Source: an uncultured Cellvibrionales bacterium
GTDB lineage: Bacteria > Pseudomonadota > Gammaproteobacteria > Pseudomonadales > Dasaniaceae
Assembly: GCA_913019905.1 (NCBI GenBank)
Contig: CAJVZD010000001.1
Span: 193,606 to 257,605, forward strand
Direction of reading: 5' to 3'
Length of the DNA stretch: 64,000 bases
Shown: one piece after another, positions 44,789 to 52,704 of the stretch
How positions within the stretch are numbered: the first letter of the stretch is position 1
Layout of the letters: each line of letters begins with the position of its first letter
Translations under genes and position numbers: made by a program
Notes under the pieces: model-generated
The model's database searches: none
What the model saw: only the letters and a program-made list of their open reading frames with translations
Told to the model about the DNA's origin: nothing

Positions 44789-47581
44789 ATGTCCGACGAA
44801 ATTACAGCGCCCATTGTTTTGGTTGACGGCTCATCTTATTTATACCGCGCGTTTCATGCCATGTCGCAAGCGGATTTAAGAAATTCAGAAGGCTCGCCGA
44901 CTGGGGCTGTCCGTGGCGTGACCAGCATGTTGACACGACTCATTAAAGACTATCCAGCCAGCGTAATTGCGGTAATTTTTGACGCCAAAGGGAAAACATT
45001 TCGAGACGATATGTATCCCTTGTACAAAGCCAATAGACCATCAATGCCCGACGACTTGCGAGTTCAAATTGAGCCCATTCACAACATCATTCGCGCGATG
45101 GGCATGCCTCTAATTGTCGTTGACGGTGTAGAGGCCGATGATGTGATAGGTACATATGCGCAAGAGGCCACTGCGAAAGGCATTGACGTTGTGATCTCAA
45201 CCGGCGACAAGGATATGGCCCAGCTAGTCAACAAACACGTAACCCTTGTGAATACGATGACTGAAACCCTAATGGACGAGGCGGGCGTGTTGACAAAGTT
45301 CGGGATTCCACCCGCACTTATTATCGATTTCTTGGCTCTCATGGGCGACAAAGTGGACAACATACCGGGGGTCGCCGGTGTCGGGGAAAAAACAGCGTTG
45401 GCGTTGCTGCAAGGCATTGGCAGTATGGAGACTTTGTATAGCAATCTTGACAAGGTAGCGACACTAACAGTTCGCGGCGCTAAAACTTTGGCAGCTAAAC
45501 TTGAAAAGGAAAAAAGTAACGCTTATTTGTCATACAAACTTGCAACGATAAAACTTGATGTGGAATTGCAGTCGTCTATCGACGAGCTGTCCATGGATGA
45601 CATTAACCCGCAGTTACTGGTCACTTATTTCAAGGAAATGGAATTCAAATCATGGATAGATGAGTTGGAGTCAGAGAATCTTTCGCGGTTTTCACAGGGA
45701 GCGCCCAAATTAGCTAGCAATGGCGCTCTCGCGATGGAAGTAGAGCCGTCCAGTCCTGCGCCTGTTCTACAGGAAGTAGATTATCAATTAGTTGTCGATG
45801 AAGCTCAATTCTACGAATGGGCGGGAAAGCTGAAATCCGCTGAAGTATTCGCATTCGATACCGAAACAACCAGTCTCAATTATATGGAAGCCCGCGTAGT
45901 TGGCGTCTCGTTTTCTGTCGAACCCGGTTCAGCCGCCTATGTTCCTTTTGGTCACGACTATCTTGGGGTCGATACTCAGCTGAGTGAGGAGCTGGTATTG
46001 TCGACTCTGAAGCCGCTGCTGGAAGATCCAGACTGCGCCAAAGTAGGGCAGAACCTAAAATATGACCGTAGTGTGCTCGCGAATCATAACATTGACCTAA
46101 AAGGCATCAAATACGACACGATGCTTGAATCTTACGTATTAAACAGTACCGGCAGCCGTCACGATATGGACACTCTCGCGTCGAAGTATCTTGGTGTAAA
46201 GACGATTAAATTTGAAGATATTGCCGGCAAGGGTGCCAAACAACTCACGTTTAACCAAATCCAGCTAGATGAAGCTGCGCCATACGCTGCAGAGGACGCG
46301 GATATAACGTTGCGTTTGCATCGGGAGATATGGCCGAGACTGGAGTCCCAGCCATCATTGGTCGAGGTATTTAATAGTATTGAGCGCCCTTTAATTCCTG
46401 TACTGTCCCGTATTGAGCGCAATGGCGCGTTAGTTAGTAAAGACTTACTGTTGGTTCAAAGCCAGGAAATTGCGGTTCGGTTGGAAGAGCTACAAAAAGA
46501 AGCCTATGAATTAGCCGGTGAAGAATTCAATTTGGGTTCTCCCAAGCAACTAGGTCACATTCTGTTTGAGAAACTGCAGCTACCGATTATCAAAAAAACG
46601 CCGAAGGGTGCTCCTTCAACCGCTGAAGAAGTGCTGGCGGAATTGGCCCTGGATTATCCATTGCCAAAATTATTAACTGAGTATCGCGGTCTCAGCAAGT
46701 TGAAGTCGACCTATACTGACAAATTGCCACAAATGATTAGTCCCGTGACTGGCCGGATTCACACCTCTTACCATCAAGCGGTAACAGCCACCGGCCGCCT
46801 CTCGTCTTCCGACCCCAATTTACAAAATATTCCGATTCGAAGCGACGAGGGCCGACGGGTTCGGCAGGCATTTATTGCGCCAACCGGCTTTCAAATAATT
46901 GCGGCCGACTATTCGCAAATTGAATTAAGAATCATGGCGCATTTGTCTCAGGATGAAGGTTTATTGAGAGCATTCGCGCAGGGCATGGATATTCATCGAG
47001 CTACTGCGGCCGAGGTGTTTGACGTGCCGTTGGAAGAAGTATCGGCAGAGCAGCGTCGTCGAGCCAAAGCAACCAATTTCGGCCTGATCTATGGTATGTC
47101 AGCCTTCGGTTTAGCAAAACAGCTCAACATCGGTCGGAATGAAGCAAAAGATTATATAGACACATACTTTGCGCGGTATCCAGGAGTTCAGACTTATATG
47201 GATAACGTACGGTTAGAGGCGTCTGACAAAGGTTATGTCGAAACTCTATTTGGTCGCCGCCTTCATTTGCCTGAAATTAATAATAGTAATGCAATGCGTC
47301 GTCAGGCCGCAGAGCGCACCGCTATTAACGCACCGATGCAGGGGACTGCCGCAGATATAATTAAAAAGGCGATGGTCGATGTTGACCAATGGCTTATTGA
47401 ATCCCGCAGTGATGCCAAAATGATTATGCAGGTACACGATGAATTGGTATTTGAGGTACGAGTCGATGAAAGCAAGGATTTTTCCGCATCGATCACCGCC
47501 TTGATGGAAAATGCCGTCAAGCTTGATGTGCCGCTGATTGTTGACGTAGGGGTTGGTGAAAATTGGGAGCAAGCCCATTAG
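44789..47581 (+). CDS. polA: DNA polymerase I
   Basis: 930 residues with all three activities. The N-terminal 5'-3' exonuclease begins LVDGSSYLYRAFHAM and has the VISTGDKDMAQLV and GDKVDNIPG blocks. The 3'-5' proofreading domain retains FAFDTETTSL (near 357). The polymerase domain has ADYSQIELRI (D near 707) and QVHDELVFEV (near 880), motifs A and C. It repairs DNA and removes RNA primers. It is a monocistronic gene with 570 bp upstream, as in Pseudomonas. Confidence 0.97.
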   Translation: MSDEITAPIVLVDGSSYLYRAFHAMSQADLRNSEGSPTGAVRGVTSMLTRLIKDYPASVIAVIFDAKGKTFRDDMYPLYKANRPSMPDDLRVQIEPIHNIIRAMGMPLIVVDGVEADDVIGTYAQEATAKGIDVVISTGDKDMAQLVNKHVTLVNTMTETLMDEAGVLTKFGIPPALIIDFLALMGDKVDNIPGVAGVGEKTALALLQGIGSMETLYSNLDKVATLTVRGAKTLAAKLEKEKSNAYLSYKLATIKLDVELQSSIDELSMDDINPQLLVTYFKEMEFKSWIDELESENLSRFSQGAPKLASNGALAMEVEPSSPAPVLQEVDYQLVVDEAQFYEWAGKLKSAEVFAFDTETTSLNYMEARVVGVSFSVEPGSAAYVPFGHDYLGVDTQLSEELVLSTLKPLLEDPDCAKVGQNLKYDRSVLANHNIDLKGIKYDTMLESYVLNSTGSRHDMDTLASKYLGVKTIKFEDIAGKGAKQLTFNQIQLDEAAPYAAEDADITLRLHREIWPRLESQPSLVEVFNSIERPLIPVLSRIERNGALVSKDLLLVQSQEIAVRLEELQKEAYELAGEEFNLGSPKQLGHILFEKLQLPIIKKTPKGAPSTAEEVLAELALDYPLPKLLTEYRGLSKLKSTYTDKLPQMISPVTGRIHTSYHQAVTATGRLSSSDPNLQNIPIRSDEGRRVRQAFIAPTGFQIIAADYSQIELRIMAHLSQDEGLLRAFAQGMDIHRATAAEVFDVPLEEVSAEQRRRAKATNFGLIYGMSAFGLAKQLNIGRNEAKDYIDTYFARYPGVQTYMDNVRLEASDKGYVETLFGRRLHLPEINNSNAMRRQAAERTAINAPMQGTAADIIKKAMVDVDQWLIESRSDAKMIMQVHDELVFEVRVDESKDFSASITALMENAVKLDVPLIVDVGVGENWEQAH

Positions 47582-47831
47582 CCGCAGCGGAAACTGTCGC
47601 AAAGATCATCGTTGCTTCGTTTTTTCTGTCTTTAGATATTCATAGAACCAGGTTGTTGCTGTTGTAATGTAGGGCTGATGCGCCGGTCTTCTCTGTTAAA
47701 AACTATTCGCCGCATTAGACAAAACGACAAGACTTCGTCGTGATCTGGATTGATAAGCTGTGGAGCTGCTACACTCAGTAGCTCGAATAGAAAGCAATAT
47801 CGACAATACTAATAAACGGGGAAAATATTTC

Positions 47832-48248
47832 ATGGCAGATAAATTCCAGGCGATACCGATTCCAACTCCTGAAACTCAGCATTTTTGGGATGCTGCCAAA
47901 GTTGGCGAACTGAAACTACAGCGCTGCACTGTCTGCGCGCACACCTACTTTCCTCCTCGTCCGTTTTGTCCCGAATGCGCATCGCGCGATGTGGAAGTCT
48001 ATTCTGCCTCCGGGAAAGCTACGCTATTTTCCTACGTCATCAATCATCGAGCACCGAAAGGATGGGACGCACCGTATTCAATAGCTGTAGTAGCGCTAGA
48101 CGAGGGACCAAGAATGATGACAAATATCGTTGATATTGAACAAACGCCAGAAGCGCTCGAACTCGATATGGCGCTAGAAGTTTGTTTTGAACAAGTGAGT
48201 GACGATATATTCTTGCCGAAATTTCGACCGGCGGGAGGTGCGTTATGA
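47832..48248 (+). CDS. DUF35 OB-fold acyl-CoA-associated zinc-ribbon protein
   Basis: 138 residues. The N-terminal rubredoxin-like zinc ribbon uses C32/C35 (RCTVC) and C46/C49 (FCPEC), and the C-terminal OB-fold contains ATLFSYVINHRAPKGW and PYSIAVVALDEGPRMMTN. These proteins are obligate partners or channels for thiolase-like enzymes. The ATG at 47832 is used; an upstream in-frame start at 47760 has no resemblance to the family. It overlaps the thiolase gene by four bases. Confidence 0.87.
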   Translation: MADKFQAIPIPTPETQHFWDAAKVGELKLQRCTVCAHTYFPPRPFCPECASRDVEVYSASGKATLFSYVINHRAPKGWDAPYSIAVVALDEGPRMMTNIVDIEQTPEALELDMALEVCFEQVSDDIFLPKFRPAGGAL

Positions 48249-49390
48249 AGCCGGGAAGTATAGCGATTGTCGGTGCAGCCGAGACCACAGAGCTTGGAAA
48301 AATCCCCGGCCTTTCGGTGTTGGGTTTACACGCTGACGCGGCCCTCAACGCGATGCAGGATATGGGTATAGGTCCAAAGGATATTGACGGAGTCGCTACT
48401 GCTGGAATTAGTCCGACTGATCTTGCGCATTATCTGGGGATTACCCCAACCTGGGCAGACGGCACGTCAGTGGGTGGCTGTTCCTTTATGCTGCACGTTC
48501 GTCACGCCGCAGCGGCAATCAACGAAGGCCTTTGCGAAACAGTGCTTATCACTCATGGGGAAAGCGGGAAGTCACGAATTGGCAGCCGCGGGTTCGGTGG
48601 CGGCGGAGGCAGTAGTTTAGCGGGCCAGTTTGAAATGCCTTTCGGGCCAATGGGCCCGCCCACTATGTTTACTATTCCCGTACTTCGTTATATGAAAGAT
48701 TTGGGACTTACGCATGAGCAGCTGGCGAATGTAGCCGTGGTCCAACGTGAATGGGCAGCAAAACACCCTAGGGCAACCTTTAGGGATCCAATCACCATTG
48801 ACGATGTGTTAAATTCTCGGATGATTGCCTATCCGTTCCACCTATTACAATGCTGTCTTGTGACCGACGGCGGTGGTGCTCTGATAATGACGTCAGCCGA
48901 TCGAGCAAAAGATTTTCCAACAAGACCGGTCTATGTCGTCGGCAGTGGAGAAAGCGTCGAGACACCAATGATTTCACAAATGGCAGATTTTACTTCTTCT
49001 CGCGCTTTTCGGGTTTCTGGCAAAAAAGCCTTCGAAGAAGCGGGTATCAGCCATAGCGAAGTCGATCATCTAATGATTTACGACGCTTTTGCACATCTTC
49101 CTATTTTTGGCTTAGAAGATCTCGGTTTTGTAAAACCGGGCGAAGCCGGCGAATTTATCATGGATCGGCATACCGCCCCCGGAGGTAAGTTGCCAATGAA
49201 TACCAATGGCGGCGGTCTTTCTTACATGCATTCCGGCATGTACGGTATGTACGCGCTACAGGAAAGCGTTCGGCAAATGCGAGGAACATCGCCTGCTCAG
49301 GTAGAGGGCGCGAAGTTGTCTGTGTGTCATGGTGTAGGTGGTATGTTTGGCGCATCGGGTACGATTATTATGTCTAATGAACGACCTTAG
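48245..49390 (+). CDS. Thiolase-family acyl-CoA acyltransferase (SCP-x-like)
   Basis: 381 residues. IVGAAETTELGKIPGLSVLG opens the thiolase N-terminal domain, TSVGGCSFMLHVRHAA contains the expected active-site region, and LSVCHGVGGMFGASGTIIM the C-terminal catalytic Cys-His-Gly block. The order of motifs follows SCP-x/acetyl-CoA acetyltransferase-like thiolases that pair with DUF35 proteins in sterol or lipid side-chain breakdown. It probably acts as a heteromer with the DUF35 protein encoded before it (ATGA overlap). Substrate unknown. Confidence 0.85.
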   Translation: MKPGSIAIVGAAETTELGKIPGLSVLGLHADAALNAMQDMGIGPKDIDGVATAGISPTDLAHYLGITPTWADGTSVGGCSFMLHVRHAAAAINEGLCETVLITHGESGKSRIGSRGFGGGGGSSLAGQFEMPFGPMGPPTMFTIPVLRYMKDLGLTHEQLANVAVVQREWAAKHPRATFRDPITIDDVLNSRMIAYPFHLLQCCLVTDGGGALIMTSADRAKDFPTRPVYVVGSGESVETPMISQMADFTSSRAFRVSGKKAFEEAGISHSEVDHLMIYDAFAHLPIFGLEDLGFVKPGEAGEFIMDRHTAPGGKLPMNTNGGGLSYMHSGMYGMYALQESVRQMRGTSPAQVEGAKLSVCHGVGGMFGASGTIIMSNERP

Positions 49391-49598
49391 AAAGGTAGTT
49401 AAGCTCCCACGCATGGTGTTTGCCGTATTGAGCGTTGGCTAAAGGTAGGCAATAACACCAAACGTGATTTTCCAGTTGGAATTATAATCGTTTGAGTTGT
49501 TTTGTCTGTTTTCGCGACCAGCATACCGGGTTAAAGATTCTATCTGTAGTACTGTTCAGGCTAATGAAAACGTTTTTGGAATTTTTAAAATTATTTTT

Positions 49599-49626
49599 GA
49601 ACTATTCTCTTAACCCTGTGGTCTTA
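49599..49626 (+). promoter_or_regulatory. Sigma-E/AlgU-like promoter
   Basis: GAACTA (49599-49604), a 17-base spacer, and TCTTA (49622-49626) match the extracytoplasmic-function sigma-E/AlgU consensus GAACTT-N16/17-TCTnA at 10 of 11 conserved positions counted loosely. The expected start of RNA is near 49632-49634, leading into the sRNA candidate. Confidence 0.5.
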
Positions 49627-49631
49627 CTTTA

Positions 49632-49747
49632 CAGTGGCTAGATACCACCTTCTATGGGTGTTCCCCTGCATCGGTAGAAGTCTCCTGTAAAGTGTCCAGT
49701 GGATACTTTTGATACCCGGCCCGAACTATTCGTCGCCGGGTTTTTTA
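49632..49747 (+). ncRNA. Candidate Spot 42/ErsA-like small RNA
   Basis: Between polA and engB, where enteric bacteria encode Spot 42 and P. aeruginosa encodes sigma-22-dependent ErsA. From a start near 49633 the RNA would be about 115 nt. It has a hairpin CTTCTA (49649-49654) / TAGAAG (49675-49680) whose loop exposes GUUCCCCUGC, a likely target-pairing site, and ends in a strong terminator. A second inverted repeat (49626-49634 with 49685-49693) would be in the RNA only if transcription began earlier. Sequence identity to ErsA was not tested. Confidence 0.5.
49714..49747 (+). terminator. Rho-independent terminator before engB
   Basis: ACCCGGC (49714-49720) pairs with GCCGGGT (49735-49741), with an inner CGAA/TTCG stem, followed by a run of six T. 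It lies over 320 bp beyond the thiolase stop and is better explained as the 3' end of the candidate sRNA. Confidence 0.88.
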
Positions 49748-49780
49748 TTCGCCTCATCATCCAATGACCGCAACAGCCCG

Positions 49781-50461
49781 CTACTCGCCGGTAAGTTTAT
49801 CGTCCGCTAATAGCTCAGTCTCGTCTACAGCATCATAGTCAAGCCAGCGTGTTAAGGTATTCCTCAACTCATCGAGACCCGATCGTTTCAGGGAGGAAAA
49901 AAGTTGCACGCTAACTGAATTCTGGGAAGCGGCTAATTCTTTGCGCACCGCCAATAATGAATTGTTAGCCGGCCCTTTCTTTAATTTGTCCGCCTTGGTG
50001 AGCAAAATGTGGATCGGCATGCCGCACCCTTCTGCCCATGAGAGCATCATTTGATCAAATTCCTGTAGTGGATGACGACAATCCATTAACAAAATAAGGC
50101 CCTTTAGGGATTGGCGGTTACGGAGATAGTCTTCGAGGTGTTTTTGCCAGGTTAATTTGACCGAAAGCGGTACTTTGGCATAGCCATAACCCGGTAAGTC
50201 AACGAGACGTTGCTGCTCGGTTACGGTAAAAAAGTTTATCAGCTGAGTACGGCCAGGGGTTTTACTGGTCTTCGCCATCTTTTTATTTTCAGTTAGGGTA
50301 TTAATTGCACTTGATTTACCTGCATTTGAACGACCGGCAAAGGCAACTTCAGCACCAGTGTCCGGCGGACAACTTGCTAGCTTTGGAGCGCTAGTGAGAA
50401 AAGAGGTATTCCGAAAGTTAAGACGATTTACGGTAGTTTCGCTCGTAATGTTATTGGTCAA
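49781..50461 (-). CDS. engB: Ribosome-biogenesis GTPase EngB (YihA/YsxC)
   Basis: 226 residues. G1 is [17 protein letters not shown]3 is DLPGYGYAK and G4 is LLTKADKL, matching the YihA subgroup; G2 is in [12 protein letters not shown]. It helps mature the 50S ribosomal subunit. The start is TTG 50461 with AGGT upstream. Position next to polA and convergent with the candidate sRNA is conserved in gammaproteobacteria. Confidence 0.94.
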   Translation of the reverse strand: MTNNITSETTVNRLNFRNTSFLTSAPKLASCPPDTGAEVAFAGRSNAGKSSAINTLTENKKMAKTSKTPGRTQLINFFTVTEQQRLVDLPGYGYAKVPLSVKLTWQKHLEDYLRNRQSLKGLILLMDCRHPLQEFDQMMLSWAEGCGMPIHILLTKADKLKKGPANNSLLAVRKELAASQNSVSVQLFSSLKRSGLDELRNTLTRWLDYDAVDETELLADDKLTGE

Positions 50462-50789
50462 TGTGATACCTACGGGTATTTTATAGTCCGTTTATCAGAC
50501 TTTGGAATTTAAACTGATCTTACAGGGATAGCGGTAGGATACCAGTCTTGTGTATAATGCGCTGGTTTTTGTGCCTATGTATTCGTTGCATGGGTACAAA
50601 GTGTGGTTTATTGAGAATTACCGTGGACTCAAATAGAGATTTTGCCTAGGTTCGGGCGGCACAATTTCTTATAATTCAAGTAACTGAGAGATGTGGACAA
50701 CCTTAGTGACTGTTAAAGTTATGATTAGCTTTATGGTGAGGCACTATTGATACTACATTTTTATAGTAAATTTCATTTTTGGAAACTGT
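50462..50789. other. Divergent promoter region engB/cytochrome c4
   Basis: A perfect -10 hexamer TATAAT lies at 50553-50558 on the plus strand (GTGTATAATGCG), but its -35 region is poor. If used, it would give cytochrome c4 a long 5' leader of about 225 nt. No other structure was recognised. Confidence 0.4.
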
Positions 50790-51449
50790 ATGAAAAAGGT
50801 AATAGTAAGTCTAATGTTAACTATCGGATTTGCCGGAGTGGCATTTGCTGGTGGAGACGCAGCTCTGGGTAAATCTAAAGCGGCTGCATGTGTTGCGTGT
50901 CATGGCGAAGGCGGAAACAGTTTGGTGACAACCTTCCCCAAACTAGCCGGTCAACACGAACGCTATTTAATAAAGCAAATGCAAGATATTAAATGCGGCG
51001 AATTATCAGCGGATGAACAAAAAGCGCAAAAATGCGATGGTCGAAGCGTGCCAACCATGACGGGTCAACTCGCGAACATGACGGACTCCGACTTGGCAGA
51101 TATTGCGGCTTATTTTTCGGCACAGACTTCTTCAGTTGCCCAGGCTAAAACTGATTCATTGGCAAAGGGTGAAGAAATCTATCGAGCCGGTATCCGCGCT
51201 AAGGATGTCGCAGCTTGTACAGCCTGTCATTCTCCAACAGGTAATGGCAATGCACCGGCTGGCTTCCCCACATTAAGCGGACAGCATGCTGATTATGTCG
51301 CGGCTCAACTAAGAGCTTTTCGAGCGGCCGCTGATGGACTACCTGGTCGTAACAATGATGGCGATATAATGATAATGCGTGATGTTGCTTATCGTATGAG
51401 TGATAGCGAAATAGATGCAGTTGCCAACTACGTAAGCGGCTTGCGTTAA
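50790..51449 (+). CDS. Dihaem cytochrome c4
   Basis: 219 residues. A 20-residue signal peptide (ends GVAFA) is followed by two haem domains, CVACHGEGGNS and CTACHSPTGNG, with axial Met residues in VPTMTGQLANM and IMIMRDVAYRM. It is a periplasmic electron carrier, probably feeding the cytochrome oxidases. engB-cc4-dsbA order matches Pseudomonas. A terminator follows at 51468. Confidence 0.95.
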   Translation: MKKVIVSLMLTIGFAGVAFAGGDAALGKSKAAACVACHGEGGNSLVTTFPKLAGQHERYLIKQMQDIKCGELSADEQKAQKCDGRSVPTMTGQLANMTDSDLADIAAYFSAQTSSVAQAKTDSLAKGEEIYRAGIRAKDVAACTACHSPTGNGNAPAGFPTLSGQHADYVAAQLRAFRAAADGLPGRNNDGDIMIMRDVAYRMSDSEIDAVANYVSGLR

Positions 51450-51467
51450 GCTAAGAAATTGACCGGT

Positions 51468-51490
51468 AAAGCGTCTTGATTGACGCTTTT
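51468..51490 (+). terminator. Rho-independent terminator after cytochrome c4
   Basis: AAAGCGTC (51468-51475) pairs with GACGCTTT (51482-51489), six-base loop, with a short T-run (GCTTTTG). It begins 18 bp beyond the cytochrome c4 stop. Confidence 0.75.
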
Positions 51491-51708
51491 GTCATTTTAG
51501 TAACTTTGCGGTATCGAATCACAGAAGACCTATTGCATTTGTTTATTCTTATTTCAAAAAATAACGACAGTAAGTCGAAAGAATTTTTTATCAAAATGGC
51601 TGTCCAACAACCGAGCGTTGTAGGGAACTGGTACAGCTGTATCAACTGGCTCCTTGAAAGGACTACCTTTGCAGCTAACGAGTTGCCAACCTAAGCAGAA
51701 CCTTGCAG

Positions 51709-51753
51709 GTCGCTAGAAAGAAAGTCGCTGGAAATTAAGTCGCTGGAAAAAAT
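51709..51753 (+). repeat. Three imperfect 15-bp tandem repeats upstream of dsbA
   Basis: GTCGCTAGAAAGAAA (51709-51723), GTCGCTGGAAATTAA (51724-51738) and GTCGCTGGAAAAAAT (51739-51753) share GTCGCTRGAAA. The array ends about 30 bases before the dsbA ATG, so it may overlap the promoter or 5' leader. Confidence 0.8.
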
Positions 51754-51782
51754 CGAAATTCTAATTAATTGTGGAGCCTTTT

Positions 51783-52418
51783 ATGATTCGTAAATTTACT
51801 ACCCTTGCCTTTTTGCTATTGATGGTCCCGATGGCGGTCAATGCCCAGACTTTCGTGGCGGGGACTCACTACGATGTGTTGGAAACTCAAGTACGTACCC
51901 GCGATTCTAGCAAGGTAGAAGTTGTAGAAGTATTTTGGTACGGCTGCTCTCACTGTTATAGCTTTGAACCTTTTGTCAAACAATGGAAGAAGAACAAACC
52001 CGACTACGTAGATTTTTGGGCGTCTCCGGCGATATGGAACGCGACAATGAAGTTACACGCTCGGGCATTTTATGCTGCTAAGGCCCTTGGCGTATTTGAA
52101 AAGCTGCATGAGCCATTGTTCACGATTCTTGTTGTTGAACGCAAACGTCTTTCAAATGAAAAAGAAATTGAAAACCTGTTCGCCGATTATGGTGTGGACC
52201 GCGAACAATTTAAAAAGACTTTCAACTCTTTCAGTATAAACAGCCAGGTGAATCAGGCTGATGCGCGTGCCCGTAGTTATAAAGTGACCGGAACGCCTGA
52301 GGTTATCGTTAATGGTAAATATCGTGTGTCGGGTCGATCGGCGGGCGGCCAGGCCAAAATGATGGAAGTCGTTGATTTTCTGATTAATTTAGAGCGCGAT
52401 AATCTGGTCTCTAATTAG
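51783..52418 (+). CDS. dsbA: Thiol:disulfide interchange protein DsbA
   Basis: 211 residues from ATG 51783 (GGAG at 51773-51776 is about six bases upstream; the frame's GTG at 51771 would overlap the ribosome site). A 21-residue signal peptide ends at AVNA. The active site CSHC (C55-C58) and the cis-proline loop TGTPEVIVNGKY are present. The middle pair SH differs from E. coli PH. It introduces disulfides into periplasmic proteins, including cytochromes. It forms the conserved neighbour pair with the diguanylate cyclase gene. Confidence 0.95.
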   Translation: MIRKFTTLAFLLLMVPMAVNAQTFVAGTHYDVLETQVRTRDSSKVEVVEVFWYGCSHCYSFEPFVKQWKKNKPDYVDFWASPAIWNATMKLHARAFYAAKALGVFEKLHEPLFTILVVERKRLSNEKEIENLFADYGVDREQFKKTFNSFSINSQVNQADARARSYKVTGTPEVIVNGKYRVSGRSAGGQAKMMEVVDFLINLERDNLVSN

Positions 52419-52451
52419 AATTAGGGTGACTTTGAGTCACGTTCTAATTTT
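52413..52451 (+). terminator. Stem-loop after dsbA
   Basis: AATTAGAA (52413-52420) pairs with TTCTAATT (52442-52449), enclosing a second stem GTGAC (52426-52430) / GTCAC (52436-52440), and is followed by TTTT. It overlaps the dsbA stop codon (52416-52418). Confidence 0.6.
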
Positions 52452-52704
52452 CGGTGTCTTGAAGAAATTAGTATCGCGGATACTTGCGATATTGTTTCTA
52501 TCAAGACATTTCCCCCTCGCAGCGTAAGTTGCCGTAAACATCGATCTTCCAGGAAATCTCCTTACCGGAAATGCCTAATTTGTCGTTTCTATCCCAGTTT
52601 ACAATGCTGCGGCCATATTTGGCTCACCCACCAACCGTTAGCCGTCTATACTTCAAGCTCAATGTCCCTTGAAAATTAGAAACCTATAACGGCTTGAACA
52701 GTAA

